Assembly: GCA_049841315.1 (NCBI GenBank)
Contig: JASGDB010000043.1
Location: forward strand, 1-26,928
Source of the DNA: JASGDB01 sp049841315
Lineage (GTDB): Bacteria; Bacteroidota; Bacteroidia; Flavobacteriales; Weeksellaceae
Length of the DNA: 26,928 nucleotides
Direction: 5' to 3'
The position numbers were made by a program, and so were the translations under genes. Under the pieces are notes generated by a model that worked only from the letters and a program-made list of their open reading frames with translations, searched no databases and was not told the origin of the DNA. This document shows, piece after piece, positions 8,041 through 15,725 of this stretch. The first letter of the stretch is position 1. The number at the start of each line of letters is the position of its first letter.

Positions 8041-9263
8041 ATCCCAAGAACTATATTATTGATGGTACTTGCCTTTCTCTTATCTACTATTTTTGCGTAA
8101 ATCTCCGTTGTAGTAACGTTTTTATGACCTAACATTTTAGAAATAAGATAAATATCCGCTCCTGCCTCCAACTGTGCAACAGCGTAGGAAGTTCTAAAAT
8201 TATGGAAAGTTACTTTTTTGTCTATTTCTGCTTTTGCTAACCATTTCCGTAAATTATCATTCAACGAATGATAAGCGATTCTATCAAAAACAAATTCAGT
8301 CCTGAGTTTTCTTTCTCCCATTAGTTTTACTGCTTCTTTTGATATAGGATGATATTGAAAAGCAGAGGTTTTTTGCATTCTGAAATAAATATAATCTATA
8401 TTTTCCCTCTCAACTACATCACACCATTGCAAATTATTAATATCGCTATATCGAAGCCCTGTAAGAAAAGCAAAAATGCAATATTTCTTTAACGTTTCAT
8501 CAGGGAAATCGGTGGCAAATAATTTTTTACATTCTTCTAAAGTTAAGAAGTTTTTCATTACTTCTTCTTCATCAATCCATTCAATATGGTCTTTAAAATT
8601 TTCAGACAAATAGTTTTCTTTATAAGCCATTTCCAACGCCTGAATAAAACGTATAAAATAACTCGCCGCAGTATTTCTTTTAATCTTGTATTTTGTGCTT
8701 TTTAATCGGTAAGAATTGAGAAGTTTATTCTTAAAATCTTCAATCAGATTAGGATTGATTTCATTAAACAAAATATTTCCATAGTATTTGACAAAATAGT
8801 TATAACAAGCAGACCACGCTCCTTTTGACCTTGTCGCATTTTCAGATTTTTCTTTAAGATATTCTGTAAATATTTTTCTTTTATTTTCCGCTAATTCAAC
8901 TGCCTTTAATTCTGCTTCAGAGAAAATATCAGATTTTGTTATTTCTTTAAAACGCCTTGCACGATATAATTCAATTGTTTCTGAAACTTCTTTATTATGG
9001 AGTTTTTGAGCAGGTGTAAGTGTGAGCTTTTTAGGTAATCCTTTTTTGTCTTTTATAACTTCAACCTTTGATTGTTTTTTTCCTTTGGAATCGTTGTAGT
9101 ATAATACTTCACTTTGAAAGTCATTATAGATAAAATAATTCGTCTTTTCATAACGAGTATATCTACCTGTTTTTCTATTAAATACGGGCGGATAAAAATC
9201 TAAATAAAGATTGCTTTTATTACCACTTACCAATTTTGTACGAACACTTACTTTATTGCTCAT
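8037..9263 (-). CDS. Tyrosine recombinase (integrase) of the mobile element
   Basis: This 408-aa protein is a phage-integrase-family site-specific recombinase. It has an N-terminal arm-type DNA-binding region (about 1-105), a SAM-like core-binding domain (about 125-230, 'WSACYNYFVKYYG') and a catalytic domain. The catalytic residues are R271 ('LTGLRYSD'), K298 ('MQKTSAF'), H354 and R357 ('HNFRTSY'), H380 ('LGHKN') and the nucleophile Y389 ('TTEIYAKI'). All are present, so it should be active. It overlaps the upstream HTH gene by 11 bp and the downstream unknown gene by 4 bp, forming a tight three-gene operon. The operon lies at the end of the AT-rich segment next to the 3' end of mnmE, which fits integration there. 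Confidence 0.93.
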   Translation of the reverse strand: MSNKVSVRTKLVSGNKSNLYLDFYPPVFNRKTGRYTRYEKTNYFIYNDFQSEVLYYNDSKGKKQSKVEVIKDKKGLPKKLTLTPAQKLHNKEVSETIELYRARRFKEITKSDIFSEAELKAVELAENKRKIFTEYLKEKSENATRSKGAWSACYNYFVKYYGNILFNEINPNLIEDFKNKLLNSYRLKSTKYKIKRNTAASYFIRFIQALEMAYKENYLSENFKDHIEWIDEEEVMKNFLTLEECKKLFATDFPDETLKKYCIFAFLTGLRYSDINNLQWCDVVERENIDYIYFRMQKTSAFQYHPISKEAVKLMGERKLRTEFVFDRIAYHSLNDNLRKWLAKAEIDKKVTFHNFRTSYAVAQLEAGADIYLISKMLGHKNVTTTEIYAKIVDKRKASTINNIVLGI

Positions 9264-9807
9264 AATTGAAAATTTTATTTACTAAATCTTTAGGAACATA
9301 CACGAATTTACCTTTCGGAATCTTCGGAACATTATGTCTTTTACATATATAATAAAACGAACCTGAGCTTACATTAAACTTCTCCAAAACGTCATTAATG
9401 GTATAATAATTATCTTCGCAGAAATAAGGCAAAAAATAGGGTTTTTCATCCTTATTTTTACGTTTTTGAATAAATAGCATATCAATATCTATTTTTCTAA
9501 TTCTAACAGATTTAAAGCCTTCTAATTTAGTCAGTCTACCGTCTTTCAACATTCGATAAATTGAAGTTCTGCTAATATTCAACAATAGCATTACTTCTTT
9601 AATTGAAAGATATTCCTTCTTTTGGATTTCTTCAATATCATAACCTTTCACCTGTACTTCAAACTCTTTATTGCTATCCCGTATCTTTTCATCACGTTTT
9701 CTTTGTTTATATAATTTTTGGGTACAGATATGTGAGCAACATCTTGTTGTAGTCTTTTTTGCTACAAATTTATTTCCGCAGAATTGACAAATTTTAGTTA
9801 CTTCCAT
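9253..9807 (-). CDS. Zinc-finger and double helix-turn-helix protein of the integration operon
   Basis: This 184-aa protein opens with a four-Cys zinc motif ('CQFCGNKF...RCCSHICTQKLY', residues 7-33). Two HTH_17/excisionase-type domains follow. The first is 'YLSIKEVMLLLNISRTSIYR' (about 66-85) with the wing 'LTKLEGFKSVRIRKIDID'; the second is 'YYTINDVLEKFNVSSGSFYY' with the wing 'IPKGKFVYVPKDL'. Having two DNA-binding domains plus a zinc finger suits binding to repeated sites, and four 10-bp repeats lie just upstream of its start. It is the first gene of the integrase operon and is likely both its regulator and a directionality factor. The ATG at 9807 is preceded by GAGGAG, an unusual good Shine-Dalgarno match here. 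Confidence 0.8.
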   Translation of the reverse strand: MEVTKICQFCGNKFVAKKTTTRCCSHICTQKLYKQRKRDEKIRDSNKEFEVQVKGYDIEEIQKKEYLSIKEVMLLLNISRTSIYRMLKDGRLTKLEGFKSVRIRKIDIDMLFIQKRKNKDEKPYFLPYFCEDNYYTINDVLEKFNVSSGSFYYICKRHNVPKIPKGKFVYVPKDLVNKIFNYEQ

Positions 9808-9830
9808 AGATTTAATTTCTCCTCAAAAAT

Positions 9831-9870
9831 GTTTCCTAATGTTTCTAATTATTTCTAATTGTTTCAAAAT
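9831..9870 (-). promoter_or_regulatory. Four 10-bp phased repeats over the integrase-operon start region
   Basis: Reading the plus strand, GTTTCCTAAT (9831), GTTTCTAATT (9841), ATTTCTAATT (9851) and GTTTCAAAAT (9861) follow each other without spacers. A 10-bp period puts each copy on nearly the same face of the helix. They overlap the likely -7 box of the integrase operon and extend through its leader, a classic operator position. The binding protein is probably the double-HTH protein encoded just downstream (inference). Confidence 0.55.
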
Positions 9871-9899
9871 GTAACATTTTTTAACGATATAAATACAAA
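9865..9899 (-). promoter_or_regulatory. Predicted Bacteroidota-type promoter of the integrase operon
   Basis: On the minus strand a TTTG (-33 element, plus positions 9896-9899) is followed after 22 nt by TACATTTTG (plus 9865-9873), one base longer than the TAnnTTTG -7 consensus. This leaves a leader of about 50 nt before the start at 9807. The -7 box overlaps the last phased repeat. Confidence 0.45.
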
Positions 9900-9994
9900 T
9901 TTTATTCCACATCATATTAATAGTAACAAAATAGAATCAAATAAACTATATAAACATTGTAAATTTCAATTTGAAATAAAAATCGATAGGAATA

Positions 9995-10031
9995 AAAAAC
10001 CCTCTTAAATATAGTATTTAAAAGGATTTTT
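9995..10031 (-). terminator. Intrinsic terminator of mnmE
   Basis: Arms 9995-10011 and 10015-10031 are complementary across 17 positions. On the plus strand two positions are A-C mismatches, but on the minus strand these become G-U pairs, so the hairpin is complete in the mnmE transcript, 43 bp after its stop. A T-run follows on that strand. Confidence 0.7.
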
Positions 10032-10095
10032 GTAATATTGTAATTGAAATCTATATACAATCTAAAACAACGACTACTTTCCAATGCAAAAGCGA
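10032..10095. other. Putative attachment region at the mnmE 3' end
   Basis: The AT-rich segment with the integrase operon meets the more balanced mnmE coding sequence here, and the change in composition is abrupt around 10070. The mnmE 3' end (thdF/trmE) is a known target of other integrative elements, for example SGI1 in Salmonella. I found no second copy of the mnmE end inside the window, so the other junction would be to the left of position 1. The core site is not defined. Confidence 0.3.
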
Positions 10096-11519
10096 GAAAA
10101 GATATTCCCCAACACCTCATCATTCGTAAACTCTCCGGAAATTTCGCCGAGATTTTCGAGTGAGTTGCGAAGTTCATACGCCAAAAGTTCGGTCGTGATT
10201 CGGGAATTGACGGCTTCTTCTACTCTATTTACGGATTCCAAAGATTTTTGTAAGGCTTCGTAATGTCTTTGATTAGTGATGACCACGTTATGTTCTTCGG
10301 ATTTTAAGTGTTCAACGTAAGAAGAAAGTTCGTTTTTCAAATCCTGAATATTGCGGTTTTCCAACGCGGAAATTTTGATAAAATCAAACGGATTTTGGAT
10401 TTTGTTTCGGAAAAGAGTTTCTATTTCGTCAAACTTAGTCGGAACGACTTCATCTATTTTGGTAAGACAGATAATCAGTTTCAAATCGTTTCTCAAAAGA
10501 GGCAGAAGCATTTCAAAATCTTCGGAAAAATCTTCTGTGGAAGCATCAGCAAGATAAATCAGAACATCGGCTTTTTCTACTTTTTCCTTTGCTTTTTCTA
10601 CGCCGATTGCTTCGATTTCATCGGTGGTTTCTCGCAAACCTGCTGTGTCAATCAGCCGGAACGGATGACCTTTAATGTGCAGAATTTCCTCAATCGTATC
10701 TCTCGTAGTTCCGGCAATGTTGCTTACAATCGCGCGTTCTTCCTTCAGAAGCGTGTTCAGAAGCGTGGATTTTCCGGCATTCGGTTTCCCGATAATGGCA
10801 ACTGCCGTTCCGTTTTTAATGGCATTTCCGTACTGAAAACTGTCCAATAAACTTTGAACTTTAAACTTTAAACTTTGAACTAAATTTTTGAGTGCAGTCC
10901 GGTCGGCAAATTCCACATCTTCCTCCACAAAATCAAGTTCGAGCTCGATTAATGATGTGAAATTCAGCAAATCGTTTCTCAATACGGAAATTTCCTGAGA
11001 AATTCCGCCTTTCAACTGATTGAGAGCGACTTTTCGGGAAGCCTCGTTTTCGGAAGCAATCAAATCCGCAATGGATTCCGCCTGACTCAAATCGATTCTG
11101 CCGTTCAGGAATGCACGCATCGTAAACTCTCCCGCTTTCGCCATTCTCGCTCCGTTTTTGATGAGAACTTCCAGAATTTTTTTTCCTATATACGGCGAAC
11201 CGTGAAACGAAATTTCTACGGAATTTTCAGTGGTAAAAGTCTTCGGAGCGTGGAAAACGGAAACCATGACTTCGTCGATGATTTCCTGCTGGATGCTGGA
11301 TGCCGGATGCCGGATGTCAACTCCCTCCCCTTTGGGGAGGGCTGGGGTGGGGCTTACAATAAACCCGTAATGAACCGTATGTGATTTTACTTTCGTTAAA
11401 TCTTTTCCTTCAAAAATTGTATTGACGATTTCAAAAGATTTTTCGCCCGAAACTCTGATAATTCCGATGGCGCCGATTCCGTTTGCCGTTGCCAACGCAC
11501 AAATAGTGTCCTGATTCAT
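10074..11519 (-). CDS. mnmE: tRNA uridine-5-carboxymethylaminomethyl modification GTPase MnmE
   Basis: MnmE works with MnmG to modify the wobble uridine of certain tRNAs. The N-terminal formyl-folate domain begins 'DTICALATANGIGAIGIIRVSG', and the G domain has G1 'GKPNAGKST' (244-252), 'DTAGLRET' and 'TKIDEV'. The protein ends in 'FSRFCIGK', with the conserved C-terminal Cys. At 481 aa it is somewhat longer than usual (E. coli 454). Two stretches look foreign: residues about 56-79 ('SPTPALPKGEGVDIRHPASS...') and about 213-223 ('QSLKFKVQSL'), both encoded by short repeats that keep the frame. The first splits the normal 'HYGFIV...IIDEVMVSVF' strand-loop-strand. A -7-like TACCTTTG ends only 4 bp before the ATG. 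The gene is 91 bp downstream of the aminopeptidase gene, and its 3' end borders the mobile segment. Confidence 0.96.
   Translation of the reverse strand: MNQDTICALATANGIGAIGIIRVSGEKSFEIVNTIFEGKDLTKVKSHTVHYGFIVSPTPALPKGEGVDIRHPASSIQQEIIDEVMVSVFHAPKTFTTENSVEISFHGSPYIGKKILEVLIKNGARMAKAGEFTMRAFLNGRIDLSQAESIADLIASENEASRKVALNQLKGGISQEISVLRNDLLNFTSLIELELDFVEEDVEFADRTALKNLVQSLKFKVQSLLDSFQYGNAIKNGTAVAIIGKPNAGKSTLLNTLLKEERAIVSNIAGTTRDTIEEILHIKGHPFRLIDTAGLRETTDEIEAIGVEKAKEKVEKADVLIYLADASTEDFSEDFEMLLPLLRNDLKLIICLTKIDEVVPTKFDEIETLFRNKIQNPFDFIKISALENRNIQDLKNELSSYVEHLKSEEHNVVITNQRHYEALQKSLESVNRVEEAVNSRITTELLAYELRNSLENLGEISGEFTNDEVLGNIFSRFCIGK
10852..10879. repeat. Four-copy heptamer repeat inside mnmE
   Basis: CTTTGAA, CTTTAAA, CTTTAAA and CTTTGAA follow each other without gaps (plus strand), giving a 28-bp array that is symmetric in its variant copies. 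It encodes 'QSLKFKVQSL' just before the G domain of MnmE, where orthologues normally have an unrelated helix. Confidence 0.8.
11289..11316. repeat. Second four-copy heptamer repeat inside mnmE
   Basis: CTGGATG twice then CCGGATG twice (plus strand) form another 28-bp array of four heptamers. It encodes part of the extra loop ('DIRHPASSIQ') in the N-terminal domain of MnmE and adjoins a GC-rich palindromic element. Confidence 0.8.
11318..11354. repeat. GC-rich palindromic dispersed repeat inserted in mnmE
   Basis: The core is a perfect 8-bp inverted repeat, CCCTCCCC and GGGGAGGG (11323-11330, 11334-11341) with a TTT loop, followed by GCTGGGGTGGGGCTT. Its translation 'PTPALPKGEG' is one I recall appearing in many unrelated flavobacterial ORFs, which marks a dispersed intergenic repeat. 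Here it is in frame within the mnmE coding region. Confidence 0.7.
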
Positions 11520-11610
11520 GCTGCAAAGGTAAGGATTTTGCGACCCACAAAAAGAACGTTGCCATAACTTAAAGTCCTGACAACGGTTTGCTCACATTCG
11601 TAATTCGTAT

Positions 11611-13386
11611 TTACAAAGCACTTACCTGCTCCATAAACCACGCTTTCACATCGCCTTCCAGATGTTTTCCTATTTTTTCTTCACAAATTTTGTGGTAATC
11701 GTTCAGCCATTGGATTTCTTCGTCCAAAAGAAGTTCTTTTTTAATTAAATCTTTTGAGAACGGACAGAATGTGAGTGTTTCAAAATCATAGAATTGTCCG
11801 AAGTCTGTTTTTTCCACTTCACGAACGGCAATGAGGTTTTCCAGACGGATTCCGTAATGGTAATCGAGATAAAATCCCGGTTCGTTGGAACAAACCATTC
11901 CCGGAAGAAGTTCCTGCGGATTCATGTCTTTTCGGATATTTTGAGGACCTTCGTGAACGTTCATAAAACTTCCCACACCGTGTCCCGTTCCGTGATTGTA
12001 ATCTCTGCCTTTTAACCAAAGTGGCATTCTCGCAAAAGCGTCTAACTGAACTCCGCGTGTTCCTTTCGGAAACTTCACTTTTGAAAGGCGAATCATTCCC
12101 TGCAAAACCAGCGTATAATTTTCTTTAAATTCATCGGAAACATCGTTGCCCAAAGCAATCGTTCTCGTAATATCGGTTGTTCCTTCCAGATATTGTCCTC
12201 CCGAATCCACCAGAATCGTTCCCGAATTGGTAACTTCCTTGCTTCCCTCTTTCGAAGCGGAATAATGCATAATTGCACCGTTATCCAAATATCCGACAAT
12301 GCTTCCGAAACTTTCTCCCACGAAATTTTCCTGTTCCGCACGGAAACCTCTCAATTTTTCGCCGATGGAATATTCGGTCATTGGTTCTTTTCCGACATTG
12401 TGGGTCAGCCAGTAGAGAAATTTGACCATTGCAACACCGTCTTTTTCCATTACAGTACGGAAACCTGCAAGTTCGGCTTCGTTTTTCTGTGCTTTCATCA
12501 AATTTCCCGGAACGGGAGCTTTAATAATGGTATTTCCGGATTTCAATGCTTCAAAAATTGCCTGATTGGAGTTCGGGGAAACCAAAACTTTTTCGTCTTT
12601 CAGGGATTTTAAATAAGAATAAAATTCTTCGTAAGGACGAACTTTAACATTGGATTCCTCTAATTGTTTTTTGGCATCTGCATTTAATTTTTCAGGATTA
12701 ACGAAAAGCAACGCTTCATTTAAAGTCAAAGCGATATATCCGAGAAAAACGGGATTGCATTGTACATCGCTTCCTCTTAAATTCAAAGTCCAGGCAACAT
12801 CGTCTAAACTTGCAATAATGTGAGCATCAGCACCTTGCTCTTTCATTTTTCCACGAATGGCAGAAAGTTTATCTGTTACAGATTTTCCGGCTCTTTCCAA
12901 AGGGTGTACAAAAACCGGATTCACTACGGAATTTGTGTTTCTGTTCGTCCAAACGTCTTTTAATAAAGGTGAATCTACTAATTTAATATTTTTGGCAGAC
13001 AATTTATTTTCCAAAGTTTCCCAGTTAATATTGGAAGTGGCGACTCCGTTTACGGCAACCGTTCCGCCTTCGTTAATTTCGCTGATAATCCAGTCGATAT
13101 AATTGGGAGTTCCTTCTACTCCGTCTTTCATTAAATCAATATCCGAGCCTTCCAGCTCAATCGGAGCTTGTACAAAATATCTTCCGTCCGTCCACAATCC
13201 GGCTTTATCTTTTGTAAAAACAACAAAACCGGCAGAACCGGTAAATCCTGAAATCCATTTTCTTTCCTGCCATTCTTCCGGCAGATATTCGCTCATGTGC
13301 GGGTCGGCGGAAAATACGATAAAGGCATCAATATTATTTTTTTGCATTTGCTCTCTCAGAAGGGCAATTTTTTCTTTTACGGTCAT
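11611..13386 (-). CDS. Xaa-Pro aminopeptidase (aminopeptidase P, M24B)
   Basis: This 591-aa cytosolic metallopeptidase removes an N-terminal residue preceding proline. It has the three-part architecture of long aminopeptidases P: two creatinase-like N-terminal domains (about 1-130 and 160-300) and a C-terminal pita-bread domain from about 315. The five metal ligands are visible: D394 ('VDSGGQY'), D405 ('TTDITRT'), H469 ('HGTGHGVG'), E502 ('NEPGFY') and E516 ('IRLENL'). Length is normal for the long form. The ATG at 13386 is followed by 'MTVKEKIALLREQMQ', a typical start. The gene is divergent from pruA and precedes mnmE on the same strand, with 91 bp between. Confidence 0.95.
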   Translation of the reverse strand: MTVKEKIALLREQMQKNNIDAFIVFSADPHMSEYLPEEWQERKWISGFTGSAGFVVFTKDKAGLWTDGRYFVQAPIELEGSDIDLMKDGVEGTPNYIDWIISEINEGGTVAVNGVATSNINWETLENKLSAKNIKLVDSPLLKDVWTNRNTNSVVNPVFVHPLERAGKSVTDKLSAIRGKMKEQGADAHIIASLDDVAWTLNLRGSDVQCNPVFLGYIALTLNEALLFVNPEKLNADAKKQLEESNVKVRPYEEFYSYLKSLKDEKVLVSPNSNQAIFEALKSGNTIIKAPVPGNLMKAQKNEAELAGFRTVMEKDGVAMVKFLYWLTHNVGKEPMTEYSIGEKLRGFRAEQENFVGESFGSIVGYLDNGAIMHYSASKEGSKEVTNSGTILVDSGGQYLEGTTDITRTIALGNDVSDEFKENYTLVLQGMIRLSKVKFPKGTRGVQLDAFARMPLWLKGRDYNHGTGHGVGSFMNVHEGPQNIRKDMNPQELLPGMVCSNEPGFYLDYHYGIRLENLIAVREVEKTDFGQFYDFETLTFCPFSKDLIKKELLLDEEIQWLNDYHKICEEKIGKHLEGDVKAWFMEQVSAL

Positions 13387-13510
13387 TTTAAAACAATTTG
13401 AAAGGATAAAATTACAAAAAATAACGCAATGAGAAGCGGTCGGGATTATTGTTTTGGGGGTTATGATGATGAGATTTTCCTTAATATTTTCAAATTCCGT
13501 GAATAAAACA

Positions 13511-13518
13511 TAAATTTG
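13511..13518 (+). promoter_or_regulatory. Predicted -7 box of pruA
   Basis: TAAATTTG matches the Bacteroidota -7 consensus TAnnTTTG exactly, 30 bp before the pruA ATG. A TTTTC at 13487-13491, 19 nt upstream, is an imperfect -33 element. The 162-bp divergent spacer with the aminopeptidase gene holds no other feature I can see. Confidence 0.6.
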
Positions 13519-13548
13519 TAAACATACGAAAACATTAAAATTAATTTT

Positions 13549-15174
13549 ATGTCAAAAGCTATTTCACAAGTTCCTTTTGCAGTAAACGAGCCAGTAAGAA
13601 CCTACGAACCGGGGTCTGCCGATGTTAAAAGCCTTATTTCCACCTACAAAAAAATGTGGAAAGAAAAAACTGAAATTCCAATGGTAATCGGAGGAAAAGA
13701 GGTAAAAACAAAAGAAAAAATAAAATTGGAATCTCCGCAAGACCATAAACACGATTTCGGGTTTTATTATAAAGGAGATATGAAACATGTAGATGAAGCA
13801 ATAAAATCCGCTTTGGCTGCAAAAGAAAAATGGAATGCTTTGGGTTGGGAACAGCGTGCTTCCATTTTCCTGAAAGCTGCCGAACTCATCGCAGGGCCAT
13901 ACAGAAACCGCCTGAATGCGGCAACAATGATTGGACAGTCCAAAAACGTACATCAGGCAGAAATTGATTCCGCTTGTGAACTGATAGATTTTTTGAGATT
14001 TAACGTAGAATTTATGACGGAAATGTACGCAGAACAGCCTGTTTCCAGTGAGGGAATCTGGAACAGAGTGGAATACAGACCTTTGGAAGGATTCTGTTTT
14101 GCGGTTACACCTTTCAACTTTACTGCGATTGCAGGAAATCTTCCGAGCTGTATGGCGATGATGGGAAATGTGGTGGTTTGGAAACCTTCGGACAAGCAAA
14201 TTTATTCTGCTCACGTGATTATGGAAGTGTTCAGAGAAGCCGGTTTGCCGGACGGTGTTATCAACCTGATTTTCACGGACGGAAAAAATACTGCGGAAAA
14301 AGTGCTTTCCCACCCGGATTTTGCCGGACTTCACTTTACCGGTTCTACAAGAGTATTCCAGGGAATGTGGAAAATGATTGGCGACAATATTCACAACTAT
14401 AAAACCTATCCGAGAATTGTGGGAGAAACAGGCGGAAAAGATTTTGTGATTGCTCACCCAAGTGCAAATGCAGAAGCAGTTTCAACGGCTTTGGTAAGAG
14501 GTGCTTTTGAATATCAGGGACAAAAATGTTCCGCTGCTTCCCGGGCTTATATTCCGAAATCTTTATGGAAAGATGTGAAAAAAATAATGGAAGCTCAAAT
14601 GAAAACCATTAAAATGGGTTCTCCCGAAGACCCTTCCAATTTCGTAAATGCAGTAATCGACAAAAATTCTTTCGATAAATGCAAAGGTTACATCGACAGA
14701 GCTTCAAAATCCAAAGATGCCAAAGTAATCATCGGCGGTAAATGCGACAATAAAAAAGGCTGGTTTGTAGAACCTACCGTTATTGAAACGACTAATCCTC
14801 AATACGAAAGTATGGTGGAAGAAATTTTCGGACCTATTCTTTCTATTTATGTTTACGAAGATAAAAAATGGGAAGAAACGCTGAAATTAGTAGATAATTC
14901 TTCTCCTTATTCGCTTACGGGTTCTGTTTTTGCACAAGACCGTTATGCCATTGATGAAGCCTACAAGGCTTTGGAAAATTCCGCAGGAAATTTTTATATC
15001 AACGATAAACCAACCGGTGCCGTTGTAGGACAACAGCCTTTCGGAGGAGGAAGAGCTTCCGGAACGAACGACAAAGCAGGTTCTAAAATGAACTTAATGC
15101 GTTGGGTTTCAGTACGAACAATTAAGGAAACTTTTGTATCGCCTAAGGATTATAAGTATCCTTATTTGGGGTAA
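13549..15174 (+). CDS. pruA: L-glutamate gamma-semialdehyde (pyrroline-5-carboxylate) dehydrogenase
   Basis: This 541-aa aldehyde dehydrogenase oxidises glutamate semialdehyde to glutamate, the second step of proline breakdown, using NAD. The general base E293 ('IVGETGGKDF') and nucleophile C327 ('YQGQKCSAASRAY') are present. The cofactor-binding 'VTPFNFTAIAGNLPSCMAMMGN' and the family-specific ending 'GAVVGQQPFGGGRASGTNDKAGS' identify the stand-alone P5C dehydrogenase rather than a PutA fusion. Length fits the stand-alone form. It is monocistronic, with its own promoter box and a hairpin 16 bp after the stop. Confidence 0.96.
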   Translation: MSKAISQVPFAVNEPVRTYEPGSADVKSLISTYKKMWKEKTEIPMVIGGKEVKTKEKIKLESPQDHKHDFGFYYKGDMKHVDEAIKSALAAKEKWNALGWEQRASIFLKAAELIAGPYRNRLNAATMIGQSKNVHQAEIDSACELIDFLRFNVEFMTEMYAEQPVSSEGIWNRVEYRPLEGFCFAVTPFNFTAIAGNLPSCMAMMGNVVVWKPSDKQIYSAHVIMEVFREAGLPDGVINLIFTDGKNTAEKVLSHPDFAGLHFTGSTRVFQGMWKMIGDNIHNYKTYPRIVGETGGKDFVIAHPSANAEAVSTALVRGAFEYQGQKCSAASRAYIPKSLWKDVKKIMEAQMKTIKMGSPEDPSNFVNAVIDKNSFDKCKGYIDRASKSKDAKVIIGGKCDNKKGWFVEPTVIETTNPQYESMVEEIFGPILSIYVYEDKKWEETLKLVDNSSPYSLTGSVFAQDRYAIDEAYKALENSAGNFYINDKPTGAVVGQQPFGGGRASGTNDKAGSKMNLMRWVSVRTIKETFVSPKDYKYPYLG

Positions 15175-15190
15175 TTTTCCTCATCAATCA

Positions 15191-15223
15191 AAACCTAACG
15201 GGTTTTTGAAACCCGTTAGGTTT
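15191..15223 (+). terminator. 15-bp hairpin terminator after pruA, probably a dispersed repeat
   Basis: Arms 15191-15205 and 15209-15223 are perfect complements around a TTG loop. The sequence (AAACCTAACGGGTTT and its complement) is one I recall as recurrent between flavobacterial genes, so it may be both a repeat unit and a terminator. Confidence 0.75.
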
Positions 15224-15235
15224 ATTTCAAGATAT

Positions 15236-15287
15236 AGCCACAGATGAGCAGATAATTAAGTAAAATCTATGCATCTGCGGCTTTTTT
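15236..15287 (+). terminator. Second hairpin with T-run, GCCACAGATG repeat type
   Basis: AGCC-A-CAGATG (15236-15246) pairs with CATCTG-C-GGCT (15272-15282) with one A-C mismatch, and six T follow. The AGCCACAGATG wording is a common flavobacterial intergenic repeat. The T-run enters the last codon of the convergent ArsC-like gene. Confidence 0.55.
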
Positions 15288-15636
15288 ATTTGGAAAAATA
15301 TTCATTCAGTTTTTCCAGATTGCTTTTGTCATTTCCTACGAAAATTTCATTATCCGTGATGAATACCGGGCGTTTCAGGAAACTGTAATGCTGGAGAAGC
15401 AACTTTTTGAAATCCTTTTCTTTCAGCGATTTCACATCAATTCCGAGGGGTTTAATCTGCGTGGATTTCCGACTGAAAAGAGCTTCATACGATTGTGTTT
15501 TTTCATACATTTCATCGAGTTCCTTCTCCGTTACCGGATTTGATTTTATTTCTCTGAGCTCCCAATCTCTAAGGTCGAGTTCCTGCATAATTCTTTTGTT
15601 GGTCGTGCAGGTTTTCAGATAGTATACTTTTTTCAT
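15286..15636 (-). CDS. ArsC/Spx-family thioredoxin-fold protein
   Basis: This 116-aa protein is an arsenate-reductase-like member of the ArsC/Spx family. It opens 'KKVYYLKTCTTNKRIMQEL' with a single Cys at residue 10 in the active-site loop; the second Cys found in many relatives is Asn here. The end 'LLLQHYSFLKRPVFITDNEIFVGNDKSN' matches the conserved 'RP' cis-proline region (residues 88-89) of the family. It lacks the downstream catalytic Cys residues of thioredoxin-coupled ArsC, so a reductase role for arsenate is doubtful; a glutaredoxin-like or regulatory role is equally possible. It is a single gene on the minus strand, convergent with pruA. Confidence 0.88.
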   Translation of the reverse strand: MKKVYYLKTCTTNKRIMQELDLRDWELREIKSNPVTEKELDEMYEKTQSYEALFSRKSTQIKPLGIDVKSLKEKDFKKLLLQHYSFLKRPVFITDNEIFVGNDKSNLEKLNEYFSK

Positions 15637-15725
15637 GTTTCAAATTTACGAACATTCCTCTGTTTTGCACCGCTTCAAGTTTTGAAAATTCAATATTGTC
15701 GAGGGTAGCATCAAATAAATTAAAC

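Noticed and set aside
9831..9880. Short CRISPR-like array
   Set aside because: The units are 10 bp and directly adjacent without spacers, so this is an operator-type tandem repeat.
13564..14457. Long antisense open frame opposite pruA
   Set aside because: It is a composition shadow of pruA, with no recognisable domain and unlikely amino-acid content rich in His, Phe and Ser.
15569..15725. Extension of an open frame between the ArsC-like and HAD genes
   Set aside because: The frame overlaps the start of the ArsC-like gene out of frame and has no recognisable content; the 89-bp spacer appears non-coding.
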